Assembly: GCA_028280945.1 (NCBI GenBank)
Contig: JANQKV010000001.1
Coordinates: 62,001 to 126,000, forward strand
Source: Opitutaceae bacterium
Lineage (GTDB): Bacteria > Verrucomicrobiota > Verrucomicrobiia > Opitutales > Opitutaceae
Reading direction: 5' to 3'
Length of the DNA: 64,000 nt
Shown: positions 1 to 8,478 of the stretch, one piece after another
How positions within the stretch are numbered: the first letter of the stretch is position 1
How the letters are laid out: every line of letters starts with the position of its first letter
The notes under the pieces: generated by a model
Seen by the model: the letters and a program-made list of their open reading frames with translations, nothing else
The model's database searches: none
What the model was told of the DNA's origin: nothing
Position numbers and translations under genes: made by a program

Positions 1-315
1 GTGGCGAAGCACATTCGCAAGCTGCCGGCTCCTAAACGCGGCTATGTGCACACCATCAACGCCGCCATGATCGCGCGGGGCGTGCACCTGCTCGGCGCCG
101 GCCTGACCGGTCGCGGCAAAAAAATCGATTACGCGGTCGGAGTTTCCGAGGTCCGCAAAGTTGGCACGCAAGTGAAACAGGGCGAGCCGTTGATGATGAT
201 CCACTACAACGACGAAGCGAAGTTGGAGCAGGCCTTGGAATACTTCAAAAACGCCTACCGCCTCGCGCCGAAGCGCCCGACACCGCCGCCGCTGGTGGTC
301 GAACGCGTGGCGTAA
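1..315 (+). CDS. deoA: Thymidine/pyrimidine-nucleoside phosphorylase, C-terminal fragment
   Basis: This is the 3' end of a gene cut by the window edge; the GTG at base 1 is only the first codon in view. The 104 visible residues match the C-terminal domain of thymidine and pyrimidine-nucleoside phosphorylases: the GAG-type glycine loop (LLGAGLTGRGKKIDYAVG), then a hydrophobic stretch ending in IHYN, and the usual terminal helix and strand. The family splits thymidine or uridine with phosphate into the free base and (deoxy)ribose-1-phosphate in nucleoside salvage. The catalytic N-terminal domains lie outside the window, so thymidine-specific DeoA cannot be told from broader Pdp. A strong intrinsic terminator follows at 348-373. 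Confidence 0.75.
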   Translation: MAKHIRKLPAPKRGYVHTINAAMIARGVHLLGAGLTGRGKKIDYAVGVSEVRKVGTQVKQGEPLMMIHYNDEAKLEQALEYFKNAYRLAPKRPTPPPLVVERVA

Positions 316-347
316 GCCGCTTCGTTGTCTCCTTCCAGACTTGCACG

Positions 348-373
348 GGCCGGTGTTCTGCACCGGCCTTTTT
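348..373 (+). terminator. Rho-independent terminator after the nucleoside phosphorylase
   Basis: A perfect 8-bp stem (GGCCGGTG / CACCGGCC) closes a 5-nt loop and is followed by five T. It lies 33 bases after the phosphorylase stop codon. It also argues against an upstream TTG start (325) for the next gene, because that reading would place the hairpin inside coding sequence. Confidence 0.85.
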
Positions 374-381
374 GTCGACCA

Positions 382-1599
382 ATGTCCGAACGCGAAGCAC
401 CTCCTGCCGTTGATCCATCCGATCGTCCGAAGCCGTGGGCGCAGCTGAAGTTCTTTACCTTTCAGCCGGCGATTTTCCCGCGGATGCTGGGCAAAGTCTC
501 GGCCGGGGTAAAACCGGGTGATTGGGTGACCGTCTACAACAAAGCGGGGCAGGTTTGCGGCAACGGACTCTACAACCCACGGGCCAAGATCCCGTTGCGT
601 GTCGTACGGCATGGAACGGATTCCGTTGATGAAAGCTATTGGGAAACAGCGCTGCGACGCGCCGTGGCGTTGCGACGCGGTTTGCTGAAGCTTGACGAAA
701 CCACCGATGCTTACCGACTGATCAACTCCGACGGGGATGGACTGAGCGGACTCACCATCGATCGTTACGGTAACACGCTGCTTTGTGATGTCATGAGTTT
801 GGGCATCGCCCAACGGTTGCCCGGTTGGTTGCCATTGCTGCACGAGTTGGCCGGCACGCAGTTTGCCCGCGTGCAGGTCGATCATGACCTGGGTAGTCTG
901 GAGGGAATTCGTCCCTCGGTCTTCAACGAAACCAACGCTGCAGCGCCGGACAAGGTGAAGATCAGAGAGCACGGGATTCGCTATGAAGTGGACTTTGCCG
1001 AAGGGCACAAAACCGGGTTCTTCTGCGACCAGCGGGAGAATCGGCGCATGCTGGCCCGGTTGACCCGTGATGCCCGGGTGCTCGACCTGTGTTGTTATAC
1101 TTCGGGTTTTGCGCTCAACGCCAAGATTTCCGGTGGGGCCGATGAGGTGACGGCTGTCGATCTGGACGAAACCGCCATCGCGCAGGCCAAGCGCAACGCG
1201 AACCTCAATCGCACCCGGATCAGCTACGTGCACGCCGATGCGTTTGCTTACGCCCGTCAGATGCAGTCGAACGGTGAGCGCTATGATGTGGTCGTTTGCG
1301 ACCCGCCGAAGTTCATCCTCACGCGCGAACCGGCGGGCGCGGCGGAAGGCCGCCGCAAGTATGAGGATCTCAACACCCTTGCCATTTCGTTGGTCAAGCC
1401 GGGTGGGGTGTTCGTGACCTGCTCGTGTTCGGGATTACTTTCGGCCGAGGCCTTCGAAGCGGCCGTCACCAAGGCGGCCCATCGGCTCGACCGCCGCCTG
1501 CAGTTTTTCGAGCGAACCGGTCCCGGTGCGGACCATCCGGTTTACTCCAATGCCCCCGACCAACGTTATCTGAAGGTGCTGTGGGCACGGGTAGTTTGA
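382..1599 (+). CDS. Class I SAM-dependent rRNA methyltransferase, RlmI-like
   Basis: A 405-residue protein with a PUA-like RNA-binding N-terminus (about residues 25-100, containing GNGLYNP) followed by a Rossmann methyltransferase domain. Motif I reads LDLCCYTSGFAL near residue 235, and the catalytic loop CDPPKF lies near residue 307. Both are typical of the RlmI/RlmK-type family that makes 5-methylcytosine in 23S rRNA. I chose the ATG at 382 over the in-frame TTG at 325 because the intervening sequence is an intrinsic terminator. The target nucleotide cannot be read from sequence. The gene is single, ends 24 bases before the convergent EF-P gene, and shows nothing odd in composition. Confidence 0.85.
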   Translation: MSEREAPPAVDPSDRPKPWAQLKFFTFQPAIFPRMLGKVSAGVKPGDWVTVYNKAGQVCGNGLYNPRAKIPLRVVRHGTDSVDESYWETALRRAVALRRGLLKLDETTDAYRLINSDGDGLSGLTIDRYGNTLLCDVMSLGIAQRLPGWLPLLHELAGTQFARVQVDHDLGSLEGIRPSVFNETNAAAPDKVKIREHGIRYEVDFAEGHKTGFFCDQRENRRMLARLTRDARVLDLCCYTSGFALNAKISGGADEVTAVDLDETAIAQAKRNANLNRTRISYVHADAFAYARQMQSNGERYDVVVCDPPKFILTREPAGAAEGRRKYEDLNTLAISLVKPGGVFVTCSCSGLLSAEAFEAAVTKAAHRLDRRLQFFERTGPGADHPVYSNAPDQRYLKVLWARVV

Positions 1600-1623
1600 G
1601 GGAAGCGGGAAAACTCGCGGGAT

Positions 1624-2187
1624 TTACTCCTTCGCCCGGCCCATGTAGGAGCCATCGGCTGTGCTGATCTGAAGTTTTTCGCCTTCCTTGATGAAGAGCG
1701 GGACTTGCACCACGAGACCGGTCTCCATGGTGGCTGGCTTCTGCACATTACTGGCCGTATCACCCTTGATGCCTTCGGCGCTTTCGGCGACTTCCAACAC
1801 GACGGAGGGCGGCAGATCGATGGTCAGCGGCTTGCCGTCAACGTAGAGAATCTCGACCATGCCGTTGGATGTAAGGTAGTTTTTGGCGTCGCCCACCAAC
1901 TCCGCATTCAGCTCGATCGTCTCGTAGGTCTCAGGGTCCATGAACGCGAACACGTCGCGATCCGCATAACTGAACTCGAGATTCTTCCGCTCGGTCATTA
2001 GCACATCCATCGAGTCGGAAGATGAGAAACGCTGGTCCAGCGACTTTCCGTAAACCAGGTTGCGCATCTTGATTTGCACGAACGCGCGCAGGTTGCCGGG
2101 AGTGCGGTGGTTGGTTTCCAGGATCAGGTGCGGGGCACCGTTGTATTTGATGACTTGGCCGCGGCGGACGTCGTTGGCGGAGGGCAT
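1624..2187 (-). CDS. efp: Translation elongation factor P with a non-lysine loop tip
   Basis: A 187-residue EF-P with all three beta-barrel domains. EF-P binds between the P and E sites and relieves ribosome stalling at polyproline. The start is the ATG at 2187 (MPSANDVRRGQV), which gives the normal family length; the frame stays open upstream, but that sequence is antisense to lpxC. The domain I loop reads TPGNLRAF (residues 29-36). Aligned with the E. coli PGKGQAF loop, the residue normally modified (Lys34) is Asn32. The start resembles the EfpL/YeiP subgroup (MPxAN), but the C-terminal domain (ATMETGLVVQVPLFI) is ordinary EF-P. The gene is divergent from lpxC across 145 bases. No epmA- or earP-like gene is nearby. 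Confidence 0.93.
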   Translation of the reverse strand: MPSANDVRRGQVIKYNGAPHLILETNHRTPGNLRAFVQIKMRNLVYGKSLDQRFSSSDSMDVLMTERKNLEFSYADRDVFAFMDPETYETIELNAELVGDAKNYLTSNGMVEILYVDGKPLTIDLPPSVVLEVAESAEGIKGDTASNVQKPATMETGLVVQVPLFIKEGEKLQISTADGSYMGRAKE

Positions 2188-2332
2188 GGTAAAATTAAGC
2201 TCGCTGAAGTTGTAGGTTGTAAACTGCGATCGGTAACCAATGCCGCCAACCACTGTCAAGGGAGGCGCGGCGTTTCGCTGATCTAGGGACTTGCCCTGAT
2301 TCGAGCCTTCGTCCGAGATTTGCGCCCAATCC

Positions 2333-3655
2333 ATGAAACAACGCTCGCTCACGCGTGAGGTTTCGGTGTCCGGACAAGGTTTGCACACGGGGGAACCCGT
2401 TTCGCTCACGCTCAAACCTGCTCCCGCCGGATCCGGCCTCGTCTTCAAACGCACCGATCTCTCCGGCCAGCCCGAAATCAAACCCCGGGTGGCCCAGGTT
2501 ACCGATCTGGTGCGCAACACCACCATCCAGGATGGCCACACCAAGATCAACCTCGTCGAACACGTGCTCAGCGCGCTGTCCGGCTGCGGCATTGATAACT
2601 GCGTCATCGAGATGGACAGCTCGGAACCTCCGATCCTTGACGGGTCCGCCAAGCCGTTCGTCGATTTGATTCTGTCGGCCGAACCGATTGAGCAGGACAA
2701 GGAGCGGGAGTATTACGAACTCGACGAAGCCGTCTCCGTCACGCGCGGTGATTCTTCGATCATCGCGTTGCCGCACAACGGCCTGAAGATCACCTGCACC
2801 TCGGCCGACGATCGTGGGATCCACACGCAGCATCTCACCCTCGATATTGATCCCGATGTCTACATTACGCAGGTGGCCGCCTCCCGGACGTTCACGATTT
2901 ATGAGGACATTGAGGAGTTGCTCAAGATGGGCAAAATCAAGGGTGGGTCGCTTGACTGCGCCGTGGTGATCAAGGGCGACAAGGTCATCTCCAAGGACCC
3001 GTTGCGTTTCCAGGACGAGTTTGTGCGTCACAAGATTCTGGATATTATCGGTGACATCACCTTGCTGGGGAAGCCGCTCAAGGCGCACATCATCGCCACG
3101 CGCCCCGGGCATGCGATCAACGCCGAGCTCACCAAATCCATCGCGGCTCAGATGGAGGGTCGGAAGAAAAAAAAGAAGAAGCGTCCGACAGTTGTTCTGC
3201 CCACGGATACCGAACTCGATATCCAGCGCATTCTCGACACGATCCCGCATCGCTATCCGTTTGTGATGGTCGATCGCATCGTTGAGTTCGTGGGCGAGGA
3301 TTCCCTGATGGCCGTGAAAAACGTGACCATCAATGAACCTTATTTTCAGGGGCACTTTCCCGGCACGCCGGTCATGCCGGGGGTCCTCCAACTTGAGGCC
3401 ATGGCTCAAGCCGCCGGCATCATCATGCTGCGCAAGGGAGGCAAGAGTGGCAGCACGGCCTTCTTCATGAGCGCGGACAAGGTGAAGTTCCGTCGGCCGG
3501 TCACGCCGGGCGACCAACTGATCATCAACGCCAAGATCACCAAAACCCGGGGCACCAAGATGGCGCAGGCGGAATGCACCTGCTCCGTTGACGGCAAGGT
3601 GGTTTCCAGCGCCGAGTTGATGTTCGCTGTGGTGATAGAGGGCGAGGAGGAGTAG
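2333..3655 (+). CDS. lpxC: Bifunctional LpxC deacetylase / FabZ-type dehydratase
   Basis: A 440-residue fusion. Residues 1 to about 280 are LpxC, the zinc-dependent UDP-3-O-acyl-GlcNAc deacetylase that commits lipid A synthesis; VEHVLSAL near residue 75 and [12 protein letters not shown] near 232 carry its metal-binding His and Asp residues. From about residue 295 the protein is FabZ, the (3R)-hydroxyacyl-ACP dehydratase, with catalytic His in [12 protein letters not shown] and Glu in [15 protein letters not shown]. The fusion is known from Bacteroidetes and some Verrucomicrobia and joins use of hydroxyacyl-ACP for lipid A with its diversion to fatty acids. The domains are joined by a lysine-rich linker containing a run of eight A (3167-3174). 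lpxA follows 4 bases after the stop. Confidence 0.95.
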   Translation: MKQRSLTREVSVSGQGLHTGEPVSLTLKPAPAGSGLVFKRTDLSGQPEIKPRVAQVTDLVRNTTIQDGHTKINLVEHVLSALSGCGIDNCVIEMDSSEPPILDGSAKPFVDLILSAEPIEQDKEREYYELDEAVSVTRGDSSIIALPHNGLKITCTSADDRGIHTQHLTLDIDPDVYITQVAASRTFTIYEDIEELLKMGKIKGGSLDCAVVIKGDKVISKDPLRFQDEFVRHKILDIIGDITLLGKPLKAHIIATRPGHAINAELTKSIAAQMEGRKKKKKKRPTVVLPTDTELDIQRILDTIPHRYPFVMVDRIVEFVGEDSLMAVKNVTINEPYFQGHFPGTPVMPGVLQLEAMAQAAGIIMLRKGGKSGSTAFFMSADKVKFRRPVTPGDQLIINAKITKTRGTKMAQAECTCSVDGKVVSSAELMFAVVIEGEEE

Positions 3656-3659
3656 TTCC

Positions 3660-4445
3660 ATGGCAACCGAAATCCACACCACCGCGGTGGTTGAACCCGG
3701 TGCTGAGTTGGGCGAAGACGTGATCGTCGGCCCGCTGGCCTACGTCGGTGCTGGCGTGACGCTGGGCGACCGCACGCGGCTCCATCACCACGCGGCGGTT
3801 GAGGGCAACACCGTTTTGGGGGAAGCCTGTGAGGTTTACCCGTTTGCCAATATCGGGGCGAAAACGCAGGATCTGAAATACCAGGGAGGGAATCCCGGTG
3901 TCAGGATTGGCGCGCGCAATGTGTTTCGCGAATACGTTACGATTCACACGGGCACCGAAGCCGAGGCGATGACGGTGTTGGGCGACGACAATGTCCTGCT
4001 TGCCCACTGCCACGTCGCGCATGATTGCGTGTTGGGCAGCCACATCATTGCGAGCAACAGCACTGGCCTCGCCGGACACTGTTGGGTTGATGACTATGTT
4101 GTTTTCGGGGGGATGTCGGGGGTGCACCAGTTTTGCCGTATCGGGGCGTATGCGATGGTTGCCGGCTATGCGAAGATCCTGCAGGACGTGCCGCCATATG
4201 TGATCGCCGACGGGCAGCCGGCTATCATCCGGGCGATCAATCGTGTGGGGTTGGAACGACGCGGATTTGGCAAGGACCAGATCGATCGCATCAAGCAGTT
4301 GTTTCGCATCATGTTCCGTGACGGCCTCAATCGGAGTCAGGCTCTGGAGAAGCTCAACGGCCACTCGGCGGCTGACTCCGTTGAGTTCCAGGCGGTGCTT
4401 GACTTCGCCGCTCAAAGCGAACGCGGCCTCACCCCCGGTTCCTGA
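3660..4445 (+). CDS. lpxA: Acyl-ACP--UDP-N-acetylglucosamine O-acyltransferase
   Basis: A 261-residue protein. It transfers a 3-hydroxyacyl chain from ACP to UDP-GlcNAc, the first step of lipid A synthesis and the reaction just before LpxC. The N-terminal two thirds is a hexapeptide-repeat left-handed beta-helix (IVGPLAYVGAGVTLG and similar repeats). The catalytic His region reads LLAHCHVAHDCVLG near residue 120, and the C-terminal helical domain has the usual RAINRVGLERRGF. The gene starts 4 bases after lpxC-fabZ, so the two are certainly co-transcribed. Length is typical. The acyl-chain length preference cannot be judged here. Confidence 0.96.
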   Translation: MATEIHTTAVVEPGAELGEDVIVGPLAYVGAGVTLGDRTRLHHHAAVEGNTVLGEACEVYPFANIGAKTQDLKYQGGNPGVRIGARNVFREYVTIHTGTEAEAMTVLGDDNVLLAHCHVAHDCVLGSHIIASNSTGLAGHCWVDDYVVFGGMSGVHQFCRIGAYAMVAGYAKILQDVPPYVIADGQPAIIRAINRVGLERRGFGKDQIDRIKQLFRIMFRDGLNRSQALEKLNGHSAADSVEFQAVLDFAAQSERGLTPGS

Positions 4446-4555
4446 ACCCAATCACCTCAACCCGCCCGGCCAGTGGCCCTACATTTGTCACTTAATAAGT
4501 GACACTAACGAGACTCTAAAGAAGCGAATCGCGGACAGGGAGGCGGGGCCGGGGC

Positions 4556-5002
4556 CTATTTTTTGTAGACCTCTTTCGGATCGAACATGGGCTCGTCGGT
4601 TGTGGCGAGCGGGTAGGTGGGGTCCGACAGGTCTGTCAACTTGCGATAGAAGCAGCTGCGGAAGCCGTTGTGGCAGGAGGCGTTGGCTTCCCCGGCCCGT
4701 TCGACTTTGATCAGGATCACGTCCTGGTCGCAATCGGTGCGGACTTCGCGCACAAGCTGCACGTTGCCTGATTCCTCGCCTTTCATCCACAGCTTGTTGC
4801 GGGAGCGGCTCCAATAGGTGGCTTTGCCGGTTTCCAAGGTGTGAGCGAGCGACTGTTCATTCATGAAGGCGAACATCAACACCTCGCCCGAGACGTGGTC
4901 CTGTGCGATGCACGGGATGAGGCCGTCGGGGCCGAACTTGGGTTGGAATTGGGCGCCGAGTTCTACTTCGGTGCGGTCGGAACGGGCGGGAAACGTAGCC
5001 AT
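4556..5002 (-). CDS. hisI: Phosphoribosyl-AMP cyclohydrolase
   Basis: A 148-residue HisI, which opens the adenine ring of phosphoribosyl-AMP in the third step of histidine synthesis. The family core is complete: ATYWSRSRNKLWMKGE, then DCDQDVILIKV with the magnesium-binding aspartates, then CHNGFRSCFYR supplying zinc-binding cysteines. There is no fused HisE domain. A short N-terminal extension (about 20 residues) precedes the core. The gene stands alone, convergent with lpxA and divergent from the PP2C gene, so it is not in a histidine operon here. Confidence 0.94.
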   Translation of the reverse strand: MATFPARSDRTEVELGAQFQPKFGPDGLIPCIAQDHVSGEVLMFAFMNEQSLAHTLETGKATYWSRSRNKLWMKGEESGNVQLVREVRTDCDQDVILIKVERAGEANASCHNGFRSCFYRKLTDLSDPTYPLATTDEPMFDPKEVYKK

Positions 5003-5124
5003 GAAACGCTACGTTTACGGAAACAAAGGGTGGGGCGTCGAGTTTCGGTTGACCCAGGTGGCATAAATCCGGCGAAGGAAGCATTGCGCTGTCCGGGACC
5101 GGGCGTTCAACCTGTCGGTTTTTC

Positions 5125-5952
5125 ATGTCAAAAGCGGATAGCCACCAACTCGTAATCGACTTCGCGGGAGCCTCGGATGTGGGCATGTTGCGCGACAATA
5201 ACGAGGACGCCTGGTGGGCGGGCAACATGACTACAACCGCGACAGGTTGGCAGGGAGCGGAGACGGGCACCCTTCCGTTGGACGAGGGATTGTGGCTGGG
5301 TGTCTGCGATGGACTTGGCGGTGCCAACGCGGGGGAGGTGGCAAGTCGATTGGCCATCTGTGAGACGCACGCTTCCTTGGCATCGGCTGGCCGAGGTAAA
5401 ATTTCTCTTGGTCGTGCCCACGAGGCTTTGATGGGCGCCAACAGGGCAATCAACGCTGCGACCAGCGATCGTCCGTCATGGCTGGGCATGGGTTCGACGA
5501 TTTCGTATTTGTGGATCGAGAAGAGGGAAGCGGCATTGGGCCAGGTCGGAGACAGCCGGATCTACCGATTGCGCGACAAACGGTTGAAGGAACTCAGTCC
5601 CGATCACTCACCGGTGGGCCGGCTGCGCCAAAGTGGCCGCCTGTCGGAAGCGGAAGCGCGGGTTCATCCCAGTCGCCACGTGATTGATCAGTGTTTGGGC
5701 GGAGATGATGCGAGCCTGATGCCGGATTGCCTGCCGCTGGAAATCCGGGCGGACGATGTCTATCTGCTTTGCTCCGATGGACTGACCGACGGGGTGTGTG
5801 ATGCGGAAATCCGCAGCATGATGATCGAAGCCGCCGACCGGCTCAGGCAGCCTTCCGATACTGTTCGGTTGCTGATCAAAAGCGCGAACCGCCTGTCCGG
5901 CCGAGACAACGTGACGGTGTTGTTGGCGCGGGTGCGCGAAGACATCCGGTAG
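5125..5952 (+). CDS. PP2C-family serine/threonine protein phosphatase
   Basis: A 275-residue single-domain PPM phosphatase, probably cytoplasmic, that removes phosphate from Ser/Thr using two metal ions. The metal-binding motifs are present in order: SDVGMLRDNNEDAW near residue 15, CDGLGGANAGEVAS near 60, LLCSDGLTDGV near 210 and GRDNVTVLLAR near the end. No membrane segment or sensor domain is attached. The cognate kinase is not in the window, so the substrate is unknown. The gene is monocistronic between the divergent hisI and the convergent DUF971 gene. Confidence 0.9.
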   Translation: MSKADSHQLVIDFAGASDVGMLRDNNEDAWWAGNMTTTATGWQGAETGTLPLDEGLWLGVCDGLGGANAGEVASRLAICETHASLASAGRGKISLGRAHEALMGANRAINAATSDRPSWLGMGSTISYLWIEKREAALGQVGDSRIYRLRDKRLKELSPDHSPVGRLRQSGRLSEAEARVHPSRHVIDQCLGGDDASLMPDCLPLEIRADDVYLLCSDGLTDGVCDAEIRSMMIEAADRLRQPSDTVRLLIKSANRLSGRDNVTVLLARVREDIR

Positions 5953-5967
5953 GCTGCACCAATAGCG

Positions 5968-6273
5968 TCACTCGCCTTTGCGGTCGAGGTTGCGCAGGTA
6001 GTCGTAGGTGAAGATACCGGTGCGGTGTCCGTCGCTGAAATCGAAGCGGACCGCATAATTGCCCACGATTTCCCATCCCTGCACGGTCACCCCGGGAAAC
6101 TGGGTGCGACTGTCTCCTCCATGGGTTTGGCCAAGGATGTCGGTTTCGCCGATGTTGGCGGCGCTGGGTGAGGCGGCCCGCAACATTTCCGCATTGAAGT
6201 ATGACTCATGCCCATCGCTCCAAGCGACGGCCACCTCGTTGCCGATGAGTTGGATGTTAGTCGGAGCGATCAT
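5968..6273 (-). CDS. DUF971 domain protein
   Basis: A 101-residue protein that is entirely a DUF971 (gamma-butyrobetaine hydroxylase-like N-terminal) domain, recognised by AVAWSDGHESYF near residue 15 and by the C-terminal YAVRFDFSDGHRTGIFTYDYLR. These small zinc-binding domains occur fused to oxygenases, beside Mrp/ApbC ATPases, or alone; a role in iron-sulfur metabolism has been suggested for some but is not established. It lies 41 bases downstream of the secreted metalloprotease on the same strand and may share its transcript. Function unknown. Confidence 0.85.
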   Translation of the reverse strand: MIAPTNIQLIGNEVAVAWSDGHESYFNAEMLRAASPSAANIGETDILGQTHGGDSRTQFPGVTVQGWEIVGNYAVRFDFSDGHRTGIFTYDYLRNLDRKGE

Positions 6274-6314
6274 GGAGAGCTTGGCGGATTGGAGTTGGTT
6301 TGCGGCGTCGACCC

Positions 6315-8141
6315 TTACTCGGGAACCTCGTAAAACTCAATCAGGCCCACCCCTTCGCTGGCTTCGTCGAAACCCTCCACTCGGACCGTGTAAGCGCCGG
6401 GTTCCAGGGTCAGCAACATGGCGCTTTCCTGGCGATCCGTCAGCGCAAACGCGCCCAGATCACTCATCTGGGTTCGCAACATTTCCTGGTGTGCCGGAGG
6501 GTGATCCCAGTCGTCGTTTATTCGCATGGTGTCCGATCCCCGGAAGACCGTCATGAGCGGGTCGTCCACCGGGTTCGACACACCGAAGTCGCCGAGGGTA
6601 TCACCCGCAACCCGCAGCATGTAAGTGCGTGCGGCCACACCTTTCACCACCAGGCCGGCGATCATGGTGCTGTCATCGTTGGTCACGAATCCGCGGGTCG
6701 AGAGGTTGACCAACCGACTGCCGGTGCCGGTCGTATCGACATCATAGGCTTCGACAATCACCACACCTTCCTCGGCGAGCCCGGCACCGGTGCCACCTGT
6801 GACGGTGGCGGTGTAAATGCCCGGCTCCAGTTCGATCAACAGAGCGGCATCGTTGGAGTCCTCGTTCAGCGCAAAGGCTCCCAACTGCTGGGCGATATCC
6901 CGCATCTCTTGGGCCGAAGTGAGATTCGACTGGTGCCAATTATCATTGGTGGCGACGTCGGCAAAACTCCCGTCGGGTTGGGCGCGGCGCAGGCTGAGAA
7001 CCGGATCTCCCATCGTGCCGGGAACATTGTAGGGCGCGCCGGAAAGCGTGGGGCCCACGGCCCTGAGCAGGACTGTTAGCGGGGTGTCGCCTGAGACCAC
7101 AAACCCCACGGTCATCGCCCGGTCGCCGGTGCCGGAAAATCCCCGGGTGGAGAGGTTGGCCAGCTGGGTGAGGGGGGACGTCGGGATGGGGTTGACGGTC
7201 AAATTGATGGTGGCCCGAGCCAGGCCGTCCGGGTTGCCGGTGAGCAGGGTGTATTCACCGCTGTCATACGTCTGCGCCAGTCCGATGAAGAGCCGGGAGG
7301 TGTCCTCGATGAAGAGGAAGTTGTCCGGGAAGTTTTCGAAATTTGCATCAGGGTAGAACCAGTCGACGGAGAGATTGAGATCCGACTCCACTGGTGAAGG
7401 CATGCCACCGATATCGACATCCAAAGTGACAACCTCGCCAACGTTGACGACCAGATCAGGTGTTTGTGCGGTGATCGTCGGGGTAACGAGGGGAGTGCCG
7501 TAGAGAAAATCAACCCCGGCAATATCGTCCGCCTGGAGCGCGTCGACGTTGCCTACCACCGAATTCATGATCGCGTCGACGAATTGCGCCGGAGTGGCCT
7601 CATCGGGGTGAGTCAGACCCAGCAAGTGACCCATCTCGTGCGTCATAACACGACGCAGGTCAAATGAGGTGGAGCGCTGGGCTCCACGATATGCGTTCCA
7701 ATTGTGTGCGGTGCTGACGATGATATCGGCCTCGCCGATCGCCGAAAAATTTTGCTCGTTCGCATTCAGCAACGTGACCGCCAGCGTGGATTCGCCGAAC
7801 GCGTCGCCATAAATCGAATCGGAGAAGAATATTTCGTTCGAGCCGTTCAGTCGGCTGGCGACGATATCGGGATTCGGGTCAACGGCCACAAGTTTGGTGC
7901 GACCCAAGTGTTCATTCCACTCCGCGATGGATGCCTCGGCGACTTGCCTCCATGAGTTGGAGCCGTCTATGAGCAGCGCCGCGCCCGGGGGAGCATCCGC
8001 GTTGTCGAGATCCAACACGAGCGGCACTTCGCCGGACGACCACGAAAAATCAAATGTGTCGAAGGCATGGGCGCAGGATATCGCCACCGCGAGCACACCT
8101 GCTCGGGTCAACCCGCTCCAGGTTCGAGAGGAAATTTGCAT
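6315..8141 (-). CDS. Secreted matrixin-like zinc metalloprotease with Ig-like and paired C-terminal repeats
   Basis: A 608-residue protein. I start it at the ATG at 8141 because that gives a clean signal peptide (LTRAGVLAVAISCAHA); an in-frame GTG at 8168 would add nine residues before it. The catalytic domain has the matrixin/metzincin zinc site HEMGHLLGLTH near residue 165. An Ig-like domain follows (about 235-325, from TITAQTPDLVVNVG). The last 280 residues are two copies of a beta domain, each opening with L-x-NLSTRGF and containing MLR/LLRAVGPTL-type and VE(A/F)YD(V)-type strands. Similar repeats are common in large secreted Opitutaceae proteins and probably bind or display. It is likely exported by Sec; the substrate is unknown. 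Confidence 0.82.
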   Translation of the reverse strand: MQISSRTWSGLTRAGVLAVAISCAHAFDTFDFSWSSGEVPLVLDLDNADAPPGAALLIDGSNSWRQVAEASIAEWNEHLGRTKLVAVDPNPDIVASRLNGSNEIFFSDSIYGDAFGESTLAVTLLNANEQNFSAIGEADIIVSTAHNWNAYRGAQRSTSFDLRRVMTHEMGHLLGLTHPDEATPAQFVDAIMNSVVGNVDALQADDIAGVDFLYGTPLVTPTITAQTPDLVVNVGEVVTLDVDIGGMPSPVESDLNLSVDWFYPDANFENFPDNFLFIEDTSRLFIGLAQTYDSGEYTLLTGNPDGLARATINLTVNPIPTSPLTQLANLSTRGFSGTGDRAMTVGFVVSGDTPLTVLLRAVGPTLSGAPYNVPGTMGDPVLSLRRAQPDGSFADVATNDNWHQSNLTSAQEMRDIAQQLGAFALNEDSNDAALLIELEPGIYTATVTGGTGAGLAEEGVVIVEAYDVDTTGTGSRLVNLSTRGFVTNDDSTMIAGLVVKGVAARTYMLRVAGDTLGDFGVSNPVDDPLMTVFRGSDTMRINDDWDHPPAHQEMLRTQMSDLGAFALTDRQESAMLLTLEPGAYTVRVEGFDEASEGVGLIEFYEVPE

Positions 8142-8438
8142 GATAGATTGGGAGTTGCCGGCCAGCACGCCGCACCCAATTCAGACCTTCGGACGATAGC
8201 GAGTATCAAGCCACGTTTTCGTTCAGTCGAGGGCGCTCGAATAGCTTTCGGCAACAGGCTCCGTGGTCAGCGCAGGCAGATTCCAAGCCGAGAACGACGC
8301 CTGTGTCTGCTTCCTGTGATGGCGGGAAGGTTTGCCTCCGGTCGGGAGATCTTCGGCCGACCAATGGGGCTAAGGGCTCAATTTAACCGATTTTCTTCAA
8401 ATTCAGGGGATTTAACCCGTATCTTGTCTTGACCAAGA
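8142..8438. other. Gene-free region between the protease and the dcw cluster
   Basis: About 300 bases with no convincing open frame on either strand. It must hold the promoter of the minus-strand protease and the upstream part of the mraZ promoter. A 6-bp inverted repeat (ATCTTG at 8421-8426, CAAGAT at 8434-8439) frames a possible -35 (TTGACC, 8429-8434). A hairpin (GGTCGG/CCGACC) lies near 8340-8362 without a T-run. I see no RNA gene or riboswitch. Confidence 0.5.
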
Positions 8439-8473
8439 TGGGTAGAAATGGGTCATTTTGGGGTAAAGTGGGG
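8439..8473 (+). promoter_or_regulatory. MraZ operator: four TGGGN direct repeats
   Basis: Four direct repeats, TGGGT (8439-8443), TGGGT (8449-8453), TGGGG (8459-8463) and TGGGG (8469-8473), spaced exactly 10 bp start to start with 5-nt spacers, end just before the mraZ start. In E. coli and Mycoplasma, MraZ binds three or more TGGGN repeats with 5-nt spacers to control its own dcw operon. The arrangement here is canonical but has four copies, and it overlaps the likely -10 region, which fits repression by MraZ. Confidence 0.88.
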
Positions 8474-8478
8474 CACTA

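Noticed and set aside
325-381. Upstream TTG start for the rRNA methyltransferase
   Set aside because: The interval contains a strong intrinsic terminator and the added residues have no similarity to the family.
2188-2700. N-terminal extension of EF-P on the minus strand
   Set aside because: It is antisense to lpxC and unrelated to EF-P; the ATG at 2187 gives the normal EF-P length.
4530-4565. Terminator after lpxA (GC-rich repeat followed by a T-run)
   Set aside because: The stem is short and ambiguous and the T-run is part of the hisI coding end; not strong enough to call.
8169-8438. Structured RNA or riboswitch upstream of mraZ
   Set aside because: Several short inverted repeats are visible, but they do not nest into a known fold and none is followed by a T-run or conserved box I recognise.
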